Assembly (NCBI RefSeq): GCF_000264995.1
Contig: NW_006767435.1
Location: 426,042 to 490,041 of the forward strand
DNA: 64,000 nucleotides
Direction: 5' to 3'
DNA from: Punctularia strigosozonata HHB-11173 SS5
Lineage: Eukaryota > Basidiomycota > Agaricomycetes > Corticiales > Punctulariaceae
Shown here in pieces: positions 51,820-63,754 of this stretch. How positions within the stretch are numbered: position 1 is the first letter of the stretch; the number at the start of each line of letters is the position of its first letter. The notes under the pieces are model-generated. The model saw only the letters and a program-made list of their open reading frames with translations. It searched no databases and was not told the DNA's origin. A program made the position numbers and the translations under genes.

Positions 51820-52394
51820 NNNNNNNNNNNNNNNNNNNNNNNNNNNNNNNNNNNNNNNNNNNNNNNNNNNNNNNNNNNNNNNNNNNNNNNNNNNNNNNNN
51901 NNNNNNNNNNNNNNNNNNNNNNNNNNNNNNNNNNNNNNNNNNNNNNNNNNNNNNNNNNNNNNNNNNNNNNNNNNNNNNNNNNNNNNNNNNNNNNNNNNNN
52001 NNNNNNNNNNNNNNNNNNNNNNNNNNNNNNNNNNNNNNNNNNNNNNNNNNNNNNNNNNNNNNNNNNNNNNNNNNNNNNNNNNNNNNNNNNNNNNNNNNNN
52101 NNNNNNNNNNNNNNNNNNNNNNNNNNNNNNNNNNNNNNNNNNNNNNNNNNNNNNNNNNNNNNNNNNNNNNNNNNNNNNNNNNNNNNNNNNNNNNNNNNNN
52201 NNNNNNNNNNNNNNNNNNNNNNNNNNNNNNNNNNNNNNNNNNNNNNNNNNNNNNNNNNNNNNNNNNNNNNNNNNNNNNNNNNNNNNNNNNNNNNNNNNNN
52301 NNNNNNNNNNNNNNNNNNNNNNNNNNNNNNNNNNNNNNNNNNNNNNNNNNNNNNNNNNNNNNNNNNNNNNNNNNNNNNNNNNNNNNNNNNNNNN
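51820..52394. other. Assembly gap (575 N) between two similar G-runs
   Basis: The left flank is G13-A7-TCCA, and the right flank is G20 followed by AAACAAATCCATCCCC. Apart from homopolymer length and one base, the end of the left contig repeats the start of the right contig. Confidence 0.95.
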
Positions 52395-53851
52395 GGGGGG
52401 GGGGGGGGGGGGGGAAACAAATCCATCCCCGTCCCATCTCATCCCATCCCATCCTCTCTCTAACCCGGGGGAGAGTCCCAAGGGAACGAAAGGACGAAAA
52501 CGCGGTAGAGTAATAAAACACTAAACCAATAACGATTTATATAGAGTCCCGTGTCTCCCCCGTATCATTTGGCGCCCACGTGCGGCAACAGGGGCCTTCC
52601 AGACTCACGCGTACGAACAAAGTAGAGAGAGAGAGATCTATTCTATTTTATCTCTCCTTCTTTTTCCTTCGCCGCCCCTGCGCCACTTGGACACACACAC
52701 TACATACTCATACCTTTGAACTGACACCCAAGGGGCGGGGCGCGCGGTCTTATCACCCGTGGCGCCTTCCCCCGTGGGCCTGTTTCGGTGCATTTAATGC
52801 GTAGACTAACGGGGTCCCTTTGTCTCACAGCCATGTAAACTTCGCGAACTTGGGGGGGCACGAGGCAGCCTCGAGGCCAACGAGAAGAGCGCTCCAAAAC
52901 CTTCGCGCGAGGAGAGACGGGATCGGAAGATATCGGTGTGATACAAATGAGCTTTTTATTTCGCAGATCTTACACGTTCATCGCCCTTGTAAAGTAAAGA
53001 GAAAAATAAAAGAGCGCGCGGTTATACGCGTCCCCTCTCCGGTACAGCGATAGATAGACATATCGATAGAGAGAGAGAGATGGGTCGAGACGGAGACAAA
53101 CAAAAAAAAAATAGGAAGATACGCCCAGCTCTAGATACTTCGACTAAAAAGCACGTACAGTAAGTAAAGAGTGACTCGAGGAGAGAAAGGAAAGAAGAAA
53201 ACAACGTCCGGAACGAATCTTTTCAAAAACGGGTTTGAAAACGGCTTGGTCCGCGTTTCCGAGCGATTGGGTCTTGCAGGGACGATGAGGAGGAAGTTGG
53301 TGGGTACGTTTGGTGTGTTTGTGGTTTGCGTGTGACAGGAGCGTGAGCGTGAATCCGGGTACGAGTTCGGGCAGATTACAGGGGGGGGAGAAGGGGCGCT
53401 GGGGCGGTGGGATTGATGTAAAGTATGGCGGCGGCGGTGGAGCACAGGGATACCGGTATCGTTACGCGTGGAACGGAAGGAAAAGGTCGCGACGAAAAAA
53501 AGCAAAGTTTTTTCAGGGGATAATAATAACACATTGGCGAGAGACCGAAAGCAAGGAAAGGAAGAAGGAAAAGGGACGGACACCCGATGGACGATATGTG
53601 ACAAATAATCAACGGAAAAAAGCCAGAGATGATGATCCAGGAAGCGGTAAAGGATAAATCCGGGAGGTCGAGGCGAGAGAGATGCTATATGCGCGTGTTG
53701 TTATGCGTTGTTTACACGGTTTGCGAGTTCGGGTGGGCGGCGCGCCAAGGCTTGTGTCCGAAGTTGGGAAGGCCGAAAGTCCGTATCAAAGGGAGGGAGA
53801 GGGAGGGGAGGGAGAAGGGCGCTGGGGGCCCGAGGCGGACCAAAACAACAA
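52395..53851. other. 3' flank of the homeobox gene, no gene recognised
   Basis: About 1.45 kb. It contains (GA)n tracts (52627-52636, 53068-53079) and A-runs. The open frames here are low-complexity Ser/Arg/Pro artefacts. Confidence 0.4.
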
Positions 53852-56652
53852 TCACGCGTACGACGCCGCGTACTCCATCGCTTCCTGCGCGCCAAACGGC
53901 GCATACAGACCCTGGTGCGCGTACTGCTGCTGCTGCTGCTGCTGATCGCCTTGCTGCTCAAACGCGAACCGGGCGTCCTTCGGCGTCACGCCCGGGTCCA
54001 AGTAGGGCACCCCCACAAAGTCCGGCGGCACGCCGACGCCGACGCCGAGGTCCACGGAAGACGACGAGGACGCGGCGTGCGCGTACAACGACCGCTGCTG
54101 CTGCTCGTGCCGTAGCGGCGCGTAAGGAGAGTACATCGGTCCGGGGCCGACGTCGGGCGAGGACGACGAGCCCGAGCCCGGGGAGGTACCCGGCGCGATG
54201 CCCGCGTCGAAGCTCGGCCTCCGCATCTGCGCCTGCGAGAGAAGAACGAAGAACCGAAAAAGAAAAAAAAACGCGCGTGAGCACCGGACAATCGGGGACG
54301 ACGACGACACGCAAGAAGAAAGAGAGATGGGCCAAAAAAACGTACCTGATCGACCGACAACGCGAGCGCGAGCTCGCTCGACCCCCCCGCGCCCCCCGCC
54401 TCGGCGCTCTGCGCCCGCGGACTCTGCCCGGCCGACACCGTCGACGACGGCGACGGGTACGCGCACGTGTGCTCGCTGCTCCCGCTCCCCGACCTGCCGC
54501 CTCCTCCTCCGTTCGCGTTCGGCGAGCCGTCCGAGGAGGTCAATATAGAAGAAGAAGAAGAAGCCGGCGGCGGCCCCGTCGCGTCGTGCGAGTACCTCCT
54601 CCCTCCTCCGGGCCCTTCCTGCTGCCCTTGCACCTGCAGCGTCTGGAACTCGTCCGCGAACGACGACGCCCTATTTTCGGGGGGAAATCCATCAGCAAAA
54701 CCGCGCGCGCGCAAATATCATATCCAGAGGGGGCCAAACAAACAACAGCAAAAAAACACCACTCACGTCGACAGCCTCCTCTCGTAATCCAACTCGGCCT
54801 CGATCTTCACCGCTTCCGCGCCGCCGCTCCCGGCAGACGTCGCGCTCGTCGAGCAGCTCGCCTCGCTCGCAAAGCTCCCGAACCGGCCGCGACTGAAGAG
54901 CCCGTCGCTCGCGGCGCTGTCCGAGTCCTCGCTCGTCGTCGCCTCCTGACTTCCTACTCCTCCTCCTCCTCCGCTCGCGGCAGACCCGAACGTCCAGCTC
55001 TGCATCGCCGCCAAATCCGAGTCGTCCACCGCGGAGGCGGAGGTCATCGTCGTCGTCGCCGTCCCAAAGTGGTAGTCCGGCGCCGGCAGCGGGCCCTGAC
55101 CGAGGTCCATCGGTCCCTCCCCCACCACCATCGCCTGCTGCTGCTGCTGCTGCAGATGGCCGGGGTGTTGATGCTGGTGTTGATGCTGATGCTGATGCTG
55201 GTGCTGGTGCTGCTGCTCGTGGTGAAAGTACACTTCCGGATCGAGCATGCGCGTGCGGCTCGAGAGCCCGTCCGGGCTGGACGACGACGACGACCCCGAC
55301 CCCGACCCGTGCCCTCCAAACGCCGCGATGCTCGTCCTGCGCTGTTCCAGCACGGGCGCGACCGGCGGCGGGATCGCCACGGGGACCGACGCGCGGTGAT
55401 GCAGCATCGGCCTCCCACCCTGCGCGTGCCAGGCGTCGTCGAACTGTTGCTGCTGCTGGTGGAACCCGCGCGAGGGCGGGATGGCGAGGAGGTGCGGCTG
55501 GTGCTGAGGCTGGAACACCTTGTCGTTCGCGGCGCGCGCGAGGTGGGCGTACGGGTGCGCGGCGAGGCGGTGCAGCGACGCGTCGACGGAGCGGCGGCGG
55601 CCGAGCGCGTCGGCCCACGCGGGGTGGTGGCGCGGCGCGTTCTCGTCCGCGTACGGGCTCTGCGGCGGGTAGACGATCGCGGGGAGCGAGCCGCGGCGGA
55701 GCGCGGAGAGCGGCGGCGACGGCGTGTGCACCGGCGAGGACTCGAGCGAGCCGGGCCACGGCGACGAGGGCGGGATGGCGACCGCGCCGTGCGGGTGCTG
55801 CGGGTGGAGGAGGTCCGCGGTGGGCGGGGAGATGGAGATGGAGGCGGTGGGGAGCGCGATGCTGGCGACGCTGCCGCGGCGCGAGGCGGGGGAGTCTCCG
55901 GCGCCGGCGCCGTCCGAGAGAGAGTCGAGGTCGGCGTCGGCGCCGCTGTCGAGGTCCAGGGCGAGTGCCGCGGCGGACTTGGAGTTGGGGATCTTGCCTT
56001 CGGCGATCTTCTTCGCGAGCTGCTTTTCCTTTGCGCGTCTGGTCATGGGAGGGAAGTGGGAAAGGGGGGGGGAGAGGAAGGAGGTGAGAGGGATCGGACG
56101 TCGATCAGCAAAAACGTCTCACTCTTATACGCGAGGGGGCGCTCACCTATTCTGGAACCAGACCTGCGGCGCGATCGAGGAGAAAGCGTTTCATCGTCAG
56201 CGTCCATTATTATAAGAAGAAGAAACGTCGGGGACGTTCCGACGCGAGAAACGCACCTGGACGCCCCGCGGGCTCATCTCGAGCTGGGCCGCGAGCTTCT
56301 TGCGGAGGGCGGCGTTGGGCTTGGTGTCGCGCGCGAAGGTGTCTTCGAGGACGCGGAGCTGGGCCTTGGTGGTGCGCTTGCGGTGCTTGACCTCGTTGGG
56401 GATGTAAGGGTAGAAGGTGCGGAAGTCGACCGCGGCGGGGTCCATGCCGGGCAGGAGGTGGGGGATGCACGAGCGCGTGTAGTCGTAGTCGGCGGGGAGG
56501 AGCGCGCGGGCGTGGAAGGAGGGCGGGGGCGGATGGTGGGGGCCGGCGGCGGAGGAGGACGCGGAGAACGGCGGTGGGGGTGGTGGCGGCGCGGCGTCGG
56601 CGTCGTCGGAAGGAGCGTGGAGCGTCGGGGCGAAGGATCGGAGAGGGTGCAT
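53852..56652 (-). CDS. Homeodomain transcription factor
   Basis: A nuclear DNA-binding regulator. The N terminus is Pro-rich (MHPLRSFAPTLHAPSDD) and leads to the homeodomain: YIPNEVKHRKRTTKAQLRVL, then EDTFARDTKPNAALRKKLAA, QLEMSPRGVQ, then VWFQNRRAKEKQ in helix 3. Introns at 56164-56256 and 56039-56146 isolate a 17-nt exon coding VWFQNR. The large exon below 56038 holds low-complexity stretches, including a His/Gln run (HEQQHQHQHQHQ) near 55155-55225, Ser/Asp runs and a possible acidic activation region near LDSGADADLDSLSD. Two further exons (near 54345-54670 and 53852-54235) end with FGAQEAMEYAASYA. It resembles the agaricomycete fruiting-related homeobox group, but I cannot assign it to a named member. 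A 1,027-codon frame on the opposite strand is an artefact. Confidence 0.88.
55150..55225 (-). repeat. Trinucleotide/hexanucleotide repeat coding Gln and His-Gln
   Basis: On the plus strand it reads tgctgctgctgc, then ttgatgctggtgttgatgct and further gatgctg/gtgctg units. In the homeobox protein this gives a Gln run and an alternating His-Gln run. Length variation between strains is likely. Confidence 0.75.
56147..56163 (-). other. 17-nt micro-exon coding the homeodomain recognition core
   Basis: The exon gtctggttccagaatag is bounded by GCCGCAG| upstream and |GTGAGC downstream. It codes VWFQN plus two bases of Arg; the next exon supplies the third base and continues RAKEKQ. Without it the homeodomain lacks the helix-3 DNA contacts. 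Confidence 0.85.
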
Positions 56653-59600
56653 CTCGGCCTGGGTGGGGTTTTATGTACGTCCGTGCCAGCGAGCGCGAAG
56701 AGTTTGGGCTGATGAAGGCGAGCGGGAAATCGGGGGGCGTCCGAACCCGGCGTATTATATTTTCGGATAAGAGGCGCGCAGGCGAAGCAAGAAGCGAAGG
56801 CGGAGGGAGCAGGCGAGCGAAAACGTCAGACGGGGCCGTTCAACGGGGCAGACAGAGGGAAAACGTCGCGGGGCGCGTGCTCTCCTCCGCCTGGGCCCTA
56901 AGAGCGCCGCGAGCGAACAGCAGCCGAACCTGTTCCTGGCAACCAGTTGCTGTGCCCGAGCCGAGCCGGTGTCCTATCCTTGGCCCACGACCTGATTCAG
57001 GTTCACGCTCCCCGGTGCAAAGTCGCCTGGCGAATGCGGTGCGCTACGGAGGGCAGGGACGACTATTAGGCGCTGAGCGTAAGTAGCGATTAGGGAGGAG
57101 GGGGAGACGAGGGTATCGAGAGGAGACCGCCGACCGTCCATGCACGCTACGGCGAGGACTATGTACCCGACCTCCACCGTGGCGTCCTCGGTCGTCCCCT
57201 TCGACCTTAGCCCCCGCCGACGCCAATCCATCACGCTGTCACCACCCCGACGAGACCCTCGCCTCTCCCCACAAACGCAAAGCAAAACCCGCCCACGACG
57301 GCAACCACGCTGCCTCGCGCCGCCCCGGGACCACTGCGATCCGCGCCCGCTCACTCCTTCCCCTCATGACCGGCTCAGCTCGATCCCCGACTCGCAGCTC
57401 AGATCCGCCCCCCTCCGCCTCCCCCGCCCCAATCGCATCCCATCAAACGCCCTCCTTCCTTACCCGGTAAAGCACCGCAGCCCTTCTGCACCCGGGTCTC
57501 CCAACACTTCTCTTGCTTTTGCTTCGTTCCGGAAACGAACGGCTTTCCCCCTCCCCCCCCTCTGGTTGGCTTAAACCCTCGCGCACGGCCATTGGCCGCC
57601 GCTTCTCATTCGCTCCCCCCTTTTACCCCACCCTCCCCTCGTGACGCGTGATAACCCATCCCGTTCGATAACCTCCTTCATGCCCAAATCCCACCTCATT
57701 GGCCAGATCCCGCCCCAGCCAACCGGCGTCCACGAACAACCCTCTCGGCCCCTACTTACCTGTCCCTCCGAGCACGCCGACCTTACCACGCTCCCATGCA
57801 GTCACCGCGCCTAGACCCCACCCCTTGGGCACCTGTGCTTTCTGGGCTCTTATCCAACCGCCCCCACCCGCCACCCCACGCCGCGCGCGCCATCTGAAAA
57901 CCCGCATATTCGCAACGCGCGTTCCTTCTGGCGTTTTTAGCACAGAGGGATCCGGTGCGGGGTCGTGTCCCGTCGTTCTTCGTTAACAATGATAATGATA
58001 ATCATTTTCAAAAAAAAGCTCTCTCTTTCATCCGTTCGAACAGCAGACGTCGTCTTAAAGGCTACGTATACTTACGTAACCATAGTGGAGGGGAGAGAGA
58101 CCCTGGAAAGGGCGCACGAACGACGCCGAGAGAGATTATCCCGTGCAAAAACGCCTTAGGTAAGTATAACCCAAACGATAAATAACCCACCATTCAAAAT
58201 TCGCGCAAAGTTTCGGGAAAACCCTTGGCGGCGTCCACCTCCCCGGGTACGTACCCCAGCGAGCCTCTCATTCATTCATTCCAGTTTCATCGGACACACA
58301 GAGTGAGAGAGAGAGAGATTAGAAGCACCACCACCACCATCGAATCCCATGCACGACAAATCACCTGCGAAACGGTCCAACGTACACACGAAAAGTCAAA
58401 GTCTTTCTATAAAAAAACCCCCCCATACACAACCCTACACACACTGGCGGCATCGACTTCCCAGCCCGCCCACGCGCACCTCATTCATCTCCACGGAACG
58501 AAAAAAAAAAAAATCCACGCCGAGAGAGGGACGCACAACACCCTCCGTTCCCCCACGCCCGCCCTCGAATCCCTCCACCAACAACGGCGGACCAGGTGAT
58601 CCACCTTCGTCTTTTGTCATTTTTTCATCTCTGTTATCTGCATGATATACTCCTGGTAACTACCCGGACAAAAGAAGAGAAGAAAAAAAAGGGGGCGGGG
58701 GCGGGGAAGGGAGAAAAAAACATGTGCATGCATAAAGTGGTTCGACGGGGCTTGCGTTTTATCTACTGTATATATATATATATATAACTACGAGGGGCAT
58801 TATGGGATTTCAGAAAGGGACGGGGATGGATGGATGGTGCGCGACAAATCGACAAACAGAGCGAGGTGAGATGAGAGAGAGAGAGAGGGTATCCAAACCG
58901 AAAGACGAGTGCGCGAGATATATGGCGGTGGGAGAGAGATGTTGCGTTTGAATGTTTGCATGCGAGAGAGAGAGTATCGACGACGGACGGATCCACGGGG
59001 GAGGAAAGGGGGGGGGGGTACAGAAAAGTTTTTGCTCGGTTCGGAAGGGCCCCAGAAGAAAGCCAAAGCCAAAGCCAAGATACGGTTTGAAAGAAACAAG
59101 TAAAAGGCGGCATAGATGTACGAGTTGATGATGGTGCGTATGCGTACGTGCGAGTGGTCGGTGCGTGGTTGTGCTTGGATGCGATGGAGATTAATATCAA
59201 GAGTTGCGTGCGATGGGACGGGAACCAAAAGAGAGGGAGGAACTGTATGCCAAACAAACAAACGATCGATGAGCCAAAACCCAGAAAACGTAGCACCATA
59301 AGAGTGAAAACCGAGAAATTATAACAACCATTTCCGCAGCGGAACAAACAGCCTTCGCCTGGGACCCGAGCGACTGAAAAGAGGGAGGAGGGAGAGCGGC
59401 CAGTGGCGTTGTGGCGGAGAGACACAAAGAAGAAGCCGAGATGCAAGATGTGAGATGCACGATGCCGCGCTCATGTCTGAGATGGCGAAGATAAGATGGG
59501 CGATAGGCGATCAGCGGAGGCAAGCACTCGATCGATAGGTCGAGAGCGCTCCCCCGCGCCGGCTCTTCGTCGACTTCGGCGACGGGCACGTACGACATCC

Positions 59601-59674
59601 GCATCCGCCGCCGCCGGCGCGGTACCCACACCCGCACCGCGCTTCTGTTCTTCCTTCGCGGACGGTGGAGCCCA
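56653..59674. other. Long divergence-free spacer, no gene recognised
   Basis: About 3 kb upstream of the homeobox gene and beyond the 3' end of WEE1. It is rich in pyrimidine tracts, A-runs and microsatellites, including (GA)n at 58305-58318 and (TA)9 at 58769-58786. Such long leaders are common for developmental regulators; the promoter and an intron-containing 5' leader of the homeobox gene are probably here. Open frames are short and low-complexity. Confidence 0.4.
58769..58786. repeat. (TA)9 microsatellite
   Basis: Nine uninterrupted TA units, followed by actacg. Confidence 0.85.
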
Positions 59675-62600
59675 TCACGCATCGGCGTCAACGTCCATCG
59701 CAGCGCCCCCATCATCCGCCTCCGCCGTTCTCCGTCCTCCCGCGCCTAAAATCGCCTCCAGGAAGCCCTCGGGATCGCCCGCGAGCGGGCTGGCCGCGAA
59801 CAGGCTCGCGCCCTTCCGCCGCGCCTCCTCCCGCGTGCGCGCCATCGCCGCCCGTGCCCGCGCCACGACCGGATGCGCCCACACGGTCCGCGCGGTCACG
59901 CGCAGGGCCGGATCGGTGCGCATCATGCCCTTGATGACGCCTAGGAGCTCCGGGCTCTCGTCCAGGTCCACCTGGCTAAAGTCTTCCTGCCGAAGCCGCT
60001 GCCAAGGTTCGCCTCTGCAATAAAGAAGAAAAATAACACGGAATAGACCCTCGATTAGCGTTCCTGCGCTAAAACCTAAGCGGAGCGAGACATGGAACGC
60101 GACACTCACTGGTCAGGCACGACGATGTTGCAAGCCGCCTCAAGCATGATTACGCCAAGGCTGCGGAGCGAGAAGGTGCGTGAGTGAAACCGTGAGCGTG
60201 ATAACGATACTTCCGCGGGCGTGAGCGCCGCGGTCGAGCACATACCTGAACACGTCCGCTGCCTTCCCATACCGGCCCTGAAGCACTTCGGGAGCGAGGT
60301 AAACCTTGTCGCCCTCGCGCTCGAACCCGACCTGGGCAGTGCCCTGGCGCGGCCACAGCGTCGCCATACCAAAGTCTCCGATCTTGAATCGGCCTTCACC
60401 GGTCAAGAAGATGTTCGCCGGCTTCAAATCGAGGTGCAGTACGCCATGTTCGTGGATGAACCGGAGGCCCTGTCGATTCGGCGGCCGTTAGCATCATGAT
60501 CTATCTGCACTGTACAGGAAGAACCATCGCCCCGAGCGTCCACCATAACGCCGTGCGGATGCACACACGACAGCGAAGCGGGGGGAACGAGCGGGGCATG
60601 ACGTGAACCGAAACTTACATTGCTCAGATCGGCAAGGATCTTCCAGACGCGGCCTTCATCGAGCCGTGGGAAAACTCGGCCGTACTCCCACAGGAAGTGA
60701 GCGAAGTTTCCCATGTCGCACAGCTCGGTTTGGATGAAGAGCGTCTCGTCCTCCTCCCAGGAATCAACGTATCCAAGCACGTTCGGGTGATGGTCGCCCA
60801 AACCCTCCTCTCGCGCAGCCTGCGAAAGATGGCGAAGGACATCGACCTCCTCTCGCAATCGGAGCCTAGAGTCAGAAACAGAACGATCAGCACGATTTCC
60901 CATCCTTCATCAATCGACGGGGAACTCCACGGACGAGCAAAAATACACTCGTCCGCGGTAACGACGAGACTGATCTCCGCGCCTCTGTACGCTATGAATA
61001 CCAAAGCGCTCACCTGTGCTTCATTCCTTCGAACCTCCGAGATTTCTTGATCGCGAACACCCGGGCATCCGCAGAGTTTCGGTATCGCACTTTGGAGGCC
61101 TTGCCGAACTCTCCGCTGCCCAGGTCATTGATCACCTCGAAGTCGCGCTCAAACTTTCCAGGCCGCTCTTCCGCCGTAGAAAGGCGGGGCGGCGGGTGCA
61201 TCGATCGGCTTCGCGAGTGTGTGCGCGGAGCGGCGTTCGGCTGACCCTGCTCCACGCGAGACTTGCGCTGCACCGGAGAGGTCAAACCCGTGGTGACCGT
61301 CCCGCTGGAGGTGGATGTGTTAGAGCCGGAACGGAGCGCGGCGGGCTGTGCTCGAGCCGGGCTGAAGGCAGGGACGGGAGGCGGTGGTAAGCGCCAGTCT
61401 GTACGCAAACATCGGGTTATCGTGAGCTCCGTGCCTGGATGCGAGGGCGCCACAAGGCCAGGGACGGGAAACTTACTGTGGCCCTTGAGCCCAATGGGGG
61501 TTCCGACGTTCGAACCTGTTTCACTACCGCTCGAGAACGAGAACGCGCCACTGCTGCTCCTGCGCATGAGCCACCTGGCCCGCCCGGCGACGCTGCCAAC
61601 GCTCGACTGATTGCTGTGCCGTGGCTTCGCGCCCGAGGGACGACCCAGACCCAGACCAGCGTACAAGTTGGTCCCGGCCTTCCGCGAGCTCGGACTCAGC
61701 TCGTCCTCGTCATCCTCGTCGTCGCTGACATGACTCTTCTCTTTCGCGTGAGCAGAGAGGCCGAACACGGCAGGCATGCTCTTCCGCGGTGCCTTCTTCT
61801 TCACTGATTTCCCTTTGTCCTCGGAATCGTCACCGAAACCCTTCAGACCGATCTTCTGCGCAACGGCGCTCTGCCACGGCCGTTTGGCACCTACAAACGT
61901 TTTGTTCTTCTTCGTCGGAGTACCGGGAGCTTTCTTCGGCCCGGTATCTTTGGCGCCGGTAGCCAACGCACGCATGATGAACGCATCGACCACCTGCGAG
62001 TCACGACTGGCGGTCGAGCGGTCATCAACTTCGTCATCGTCATCGCTCGCTATTCCGACCACGGTCGGCCAACCCGAGTGCGCATGAGGTTCGAGAGGAG
62101 TGACAAAGCCACTGGCGAACATGTTCTCGTCGCCACTGCTCTGAGTCTGGATGGTACTGACGCTAGTCGACGCGCTAGGGAGAGTCAAACGAGCGCTGCG
62201 TCTCCGGCCTTCGAGCAAGCTCGGGCCACGTTCCTCATCGCTGAGGACGACGCCGGAGTCTTCCGACGAATCCTTGAACTTCAACGGGAGACTGGGCCGT
62301 CGCCCATGCTTGTCGGGAGAATCAAAGCTGAACGAGAACGAATTGTCGCTTGCGCCGGAGAAAAACATGTCCTCGTCGGCGTCCTCCCTCGTTTGAGGCA
62401 CCGCACCTTCGGTAGAAGATCGGACGGGTTTGTGGGGAGACGTCGAAGGCGAGTTGAGCCAGGTCGGGTGACTGCCGAACCCAGCATAGCTGTGACGGTT
62501 GGGGAGCCCATGGCGTTCGGGGTTGGAGAACGTAGGAGGTTGAGTCACGCCGGAGGGATTGTTCAAGAAACCGGTTTTGGAACCGTTTCCCTCGGTGTCG

Positions 62601-63754
62601 ACCAGGGATCGACGGTTCTTGGTACGATCTTTCGGATCAACAGGTATCGCGGGACCAAAGAATAAGGTAGCCGAGCTGGTACTAGCCATCCTGTCCATGG
62701 GAATGCGGCGAACGACAGCATTGCTGGTCAGGGTGTGCAACGCCCGCGAGCGCTGACGTGGGCTTGGGGAACCCATGTCGGACGAGGATGATGGGGACCA
62801 ATGGGACGATAACGAGTCCTGGCGGGTCCGGAAACGAGTCATGGAGGGTGAGTCTTGGTTGAAGTCCAGCTTGGGAAAGACCAGCGGCGTAACGCGAGGC
62901 GAGGCGTTCTATACAGCCGTCAGTTGATGAAACGCCGCGTTGCCACGGGAAAAGACACTCACACTAGGCGCAAAGAGTGACGGAGATTTCGCACATTCCA
63001 TGAGTTCTGCGGACACCGGTCGCGAGCGCGCACGACGCTTCGTCACCCGTCCGTCAGGCGATATCGCTTCCGCCACCTCTTCCCCGTCTTGCTCCGCCTT
63101 CCTGGCCGAACTGCGCGCGGCGGCGAACAAGTCCACTCGCACATCTGCTCCGAGCTCGTCCTCCGACTCCGTCACGTCCCCCATGTTTTCCACTCCCAGC
63201 TCCCCAATATTGAGACGCGTCATCGTCCGAGTCTGGCGCTGCAGGAAGCTGTCCGTCTCCGCGGTGCTCCGGGGTGTCCGCCCGCTGAATAGCGGGGCTG
63301 GTAGGGGAGCGAGGCGATCGAAGGACGATTCGCCCTTTGTCGTGGTCAGCGGGGTGAGGAGGCTGATGGGGGAGCCGGCGGGCCCCGGCTTGCGCTTCGT
63401 GCCCAGGACCGCTCGAGTGCTGGAAAACGGGGACTCCTGATTGAGTTGTCGCGTGTTGAGGGTCGGCCGGAGTGGCGTGCGCATGGGTTGGATGGTCGGG
63501 GATGCGAAGAATGCGCCTCCGTCCTCGTCGTCAAAATCGTGGCGCGGATTGGGTGATCGAAACGGTGAGTGTAGGAACATGGCGTCCTCAGAGGTAGCAA
63601 ACGAAGATTGTCGCTGGCGCAAAGGAGATGGGGTGAGCAGAGGTGACGTCGTGTTGTTGTTATAGGCTGAGCGGCACGAGGGAGAATTGCTGGAATCGCG
63701 TGGAGCACGGAAGGCTGAGTAGTGTGGCTGCGGTTGAAGAGAACTGGCAAGCAT
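59675..63754 (-). CDS. WEE1: Wee1-type mitosis inhibitor protein kinase
   Basis: Phosphorylates the inhibitory tyrosine of Cdk1 and delays entry into mitosis. The N-terminal half of about 850 residues is Ser/Pro-rich and probably regulatory (start MLASSLQPQPHYSAFRAPRD; many SP/TP sites such as LLTPSPLRQRQ). The kinase domain starts KFERDFEVINDLGSGEFGKA with the lysine in FAIKKSRRF, then WEEDETLFIQTELCDMGNFA, the catalytic loop GVLHLDLKPANIFLT, IGDFGMATLW, the Wee1-like EGDKVYLAPEVLQGRYGKAA, SLGVIMLEAACNIVVP, and ends DPALRVTARTVWAHPVVARA. Introns near 62887-62964, 61380-61470, 60870-61010, 60490-60620, 60180-60245 and 60017-60110 join in frame. ATG at 63752-63754, stop TGA at 59675-59677. The HxDLKPANI and EGD-Y-APEVL patterns separate it from Cdk- or MAPK-type kinases. 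It looks intact. Confidence 0.93.

Noticed and set aside
51487-52524. Open frames spanning the second N run
   Set aside because: Their length comes from N bases; the real flanks are G-runs and low complexity.
53629-56712. 1,027-codon open frame on the plus strand
   Set aside because: Antisense shadow of the homeobox gene; Arg-rich low complexity with no domain.
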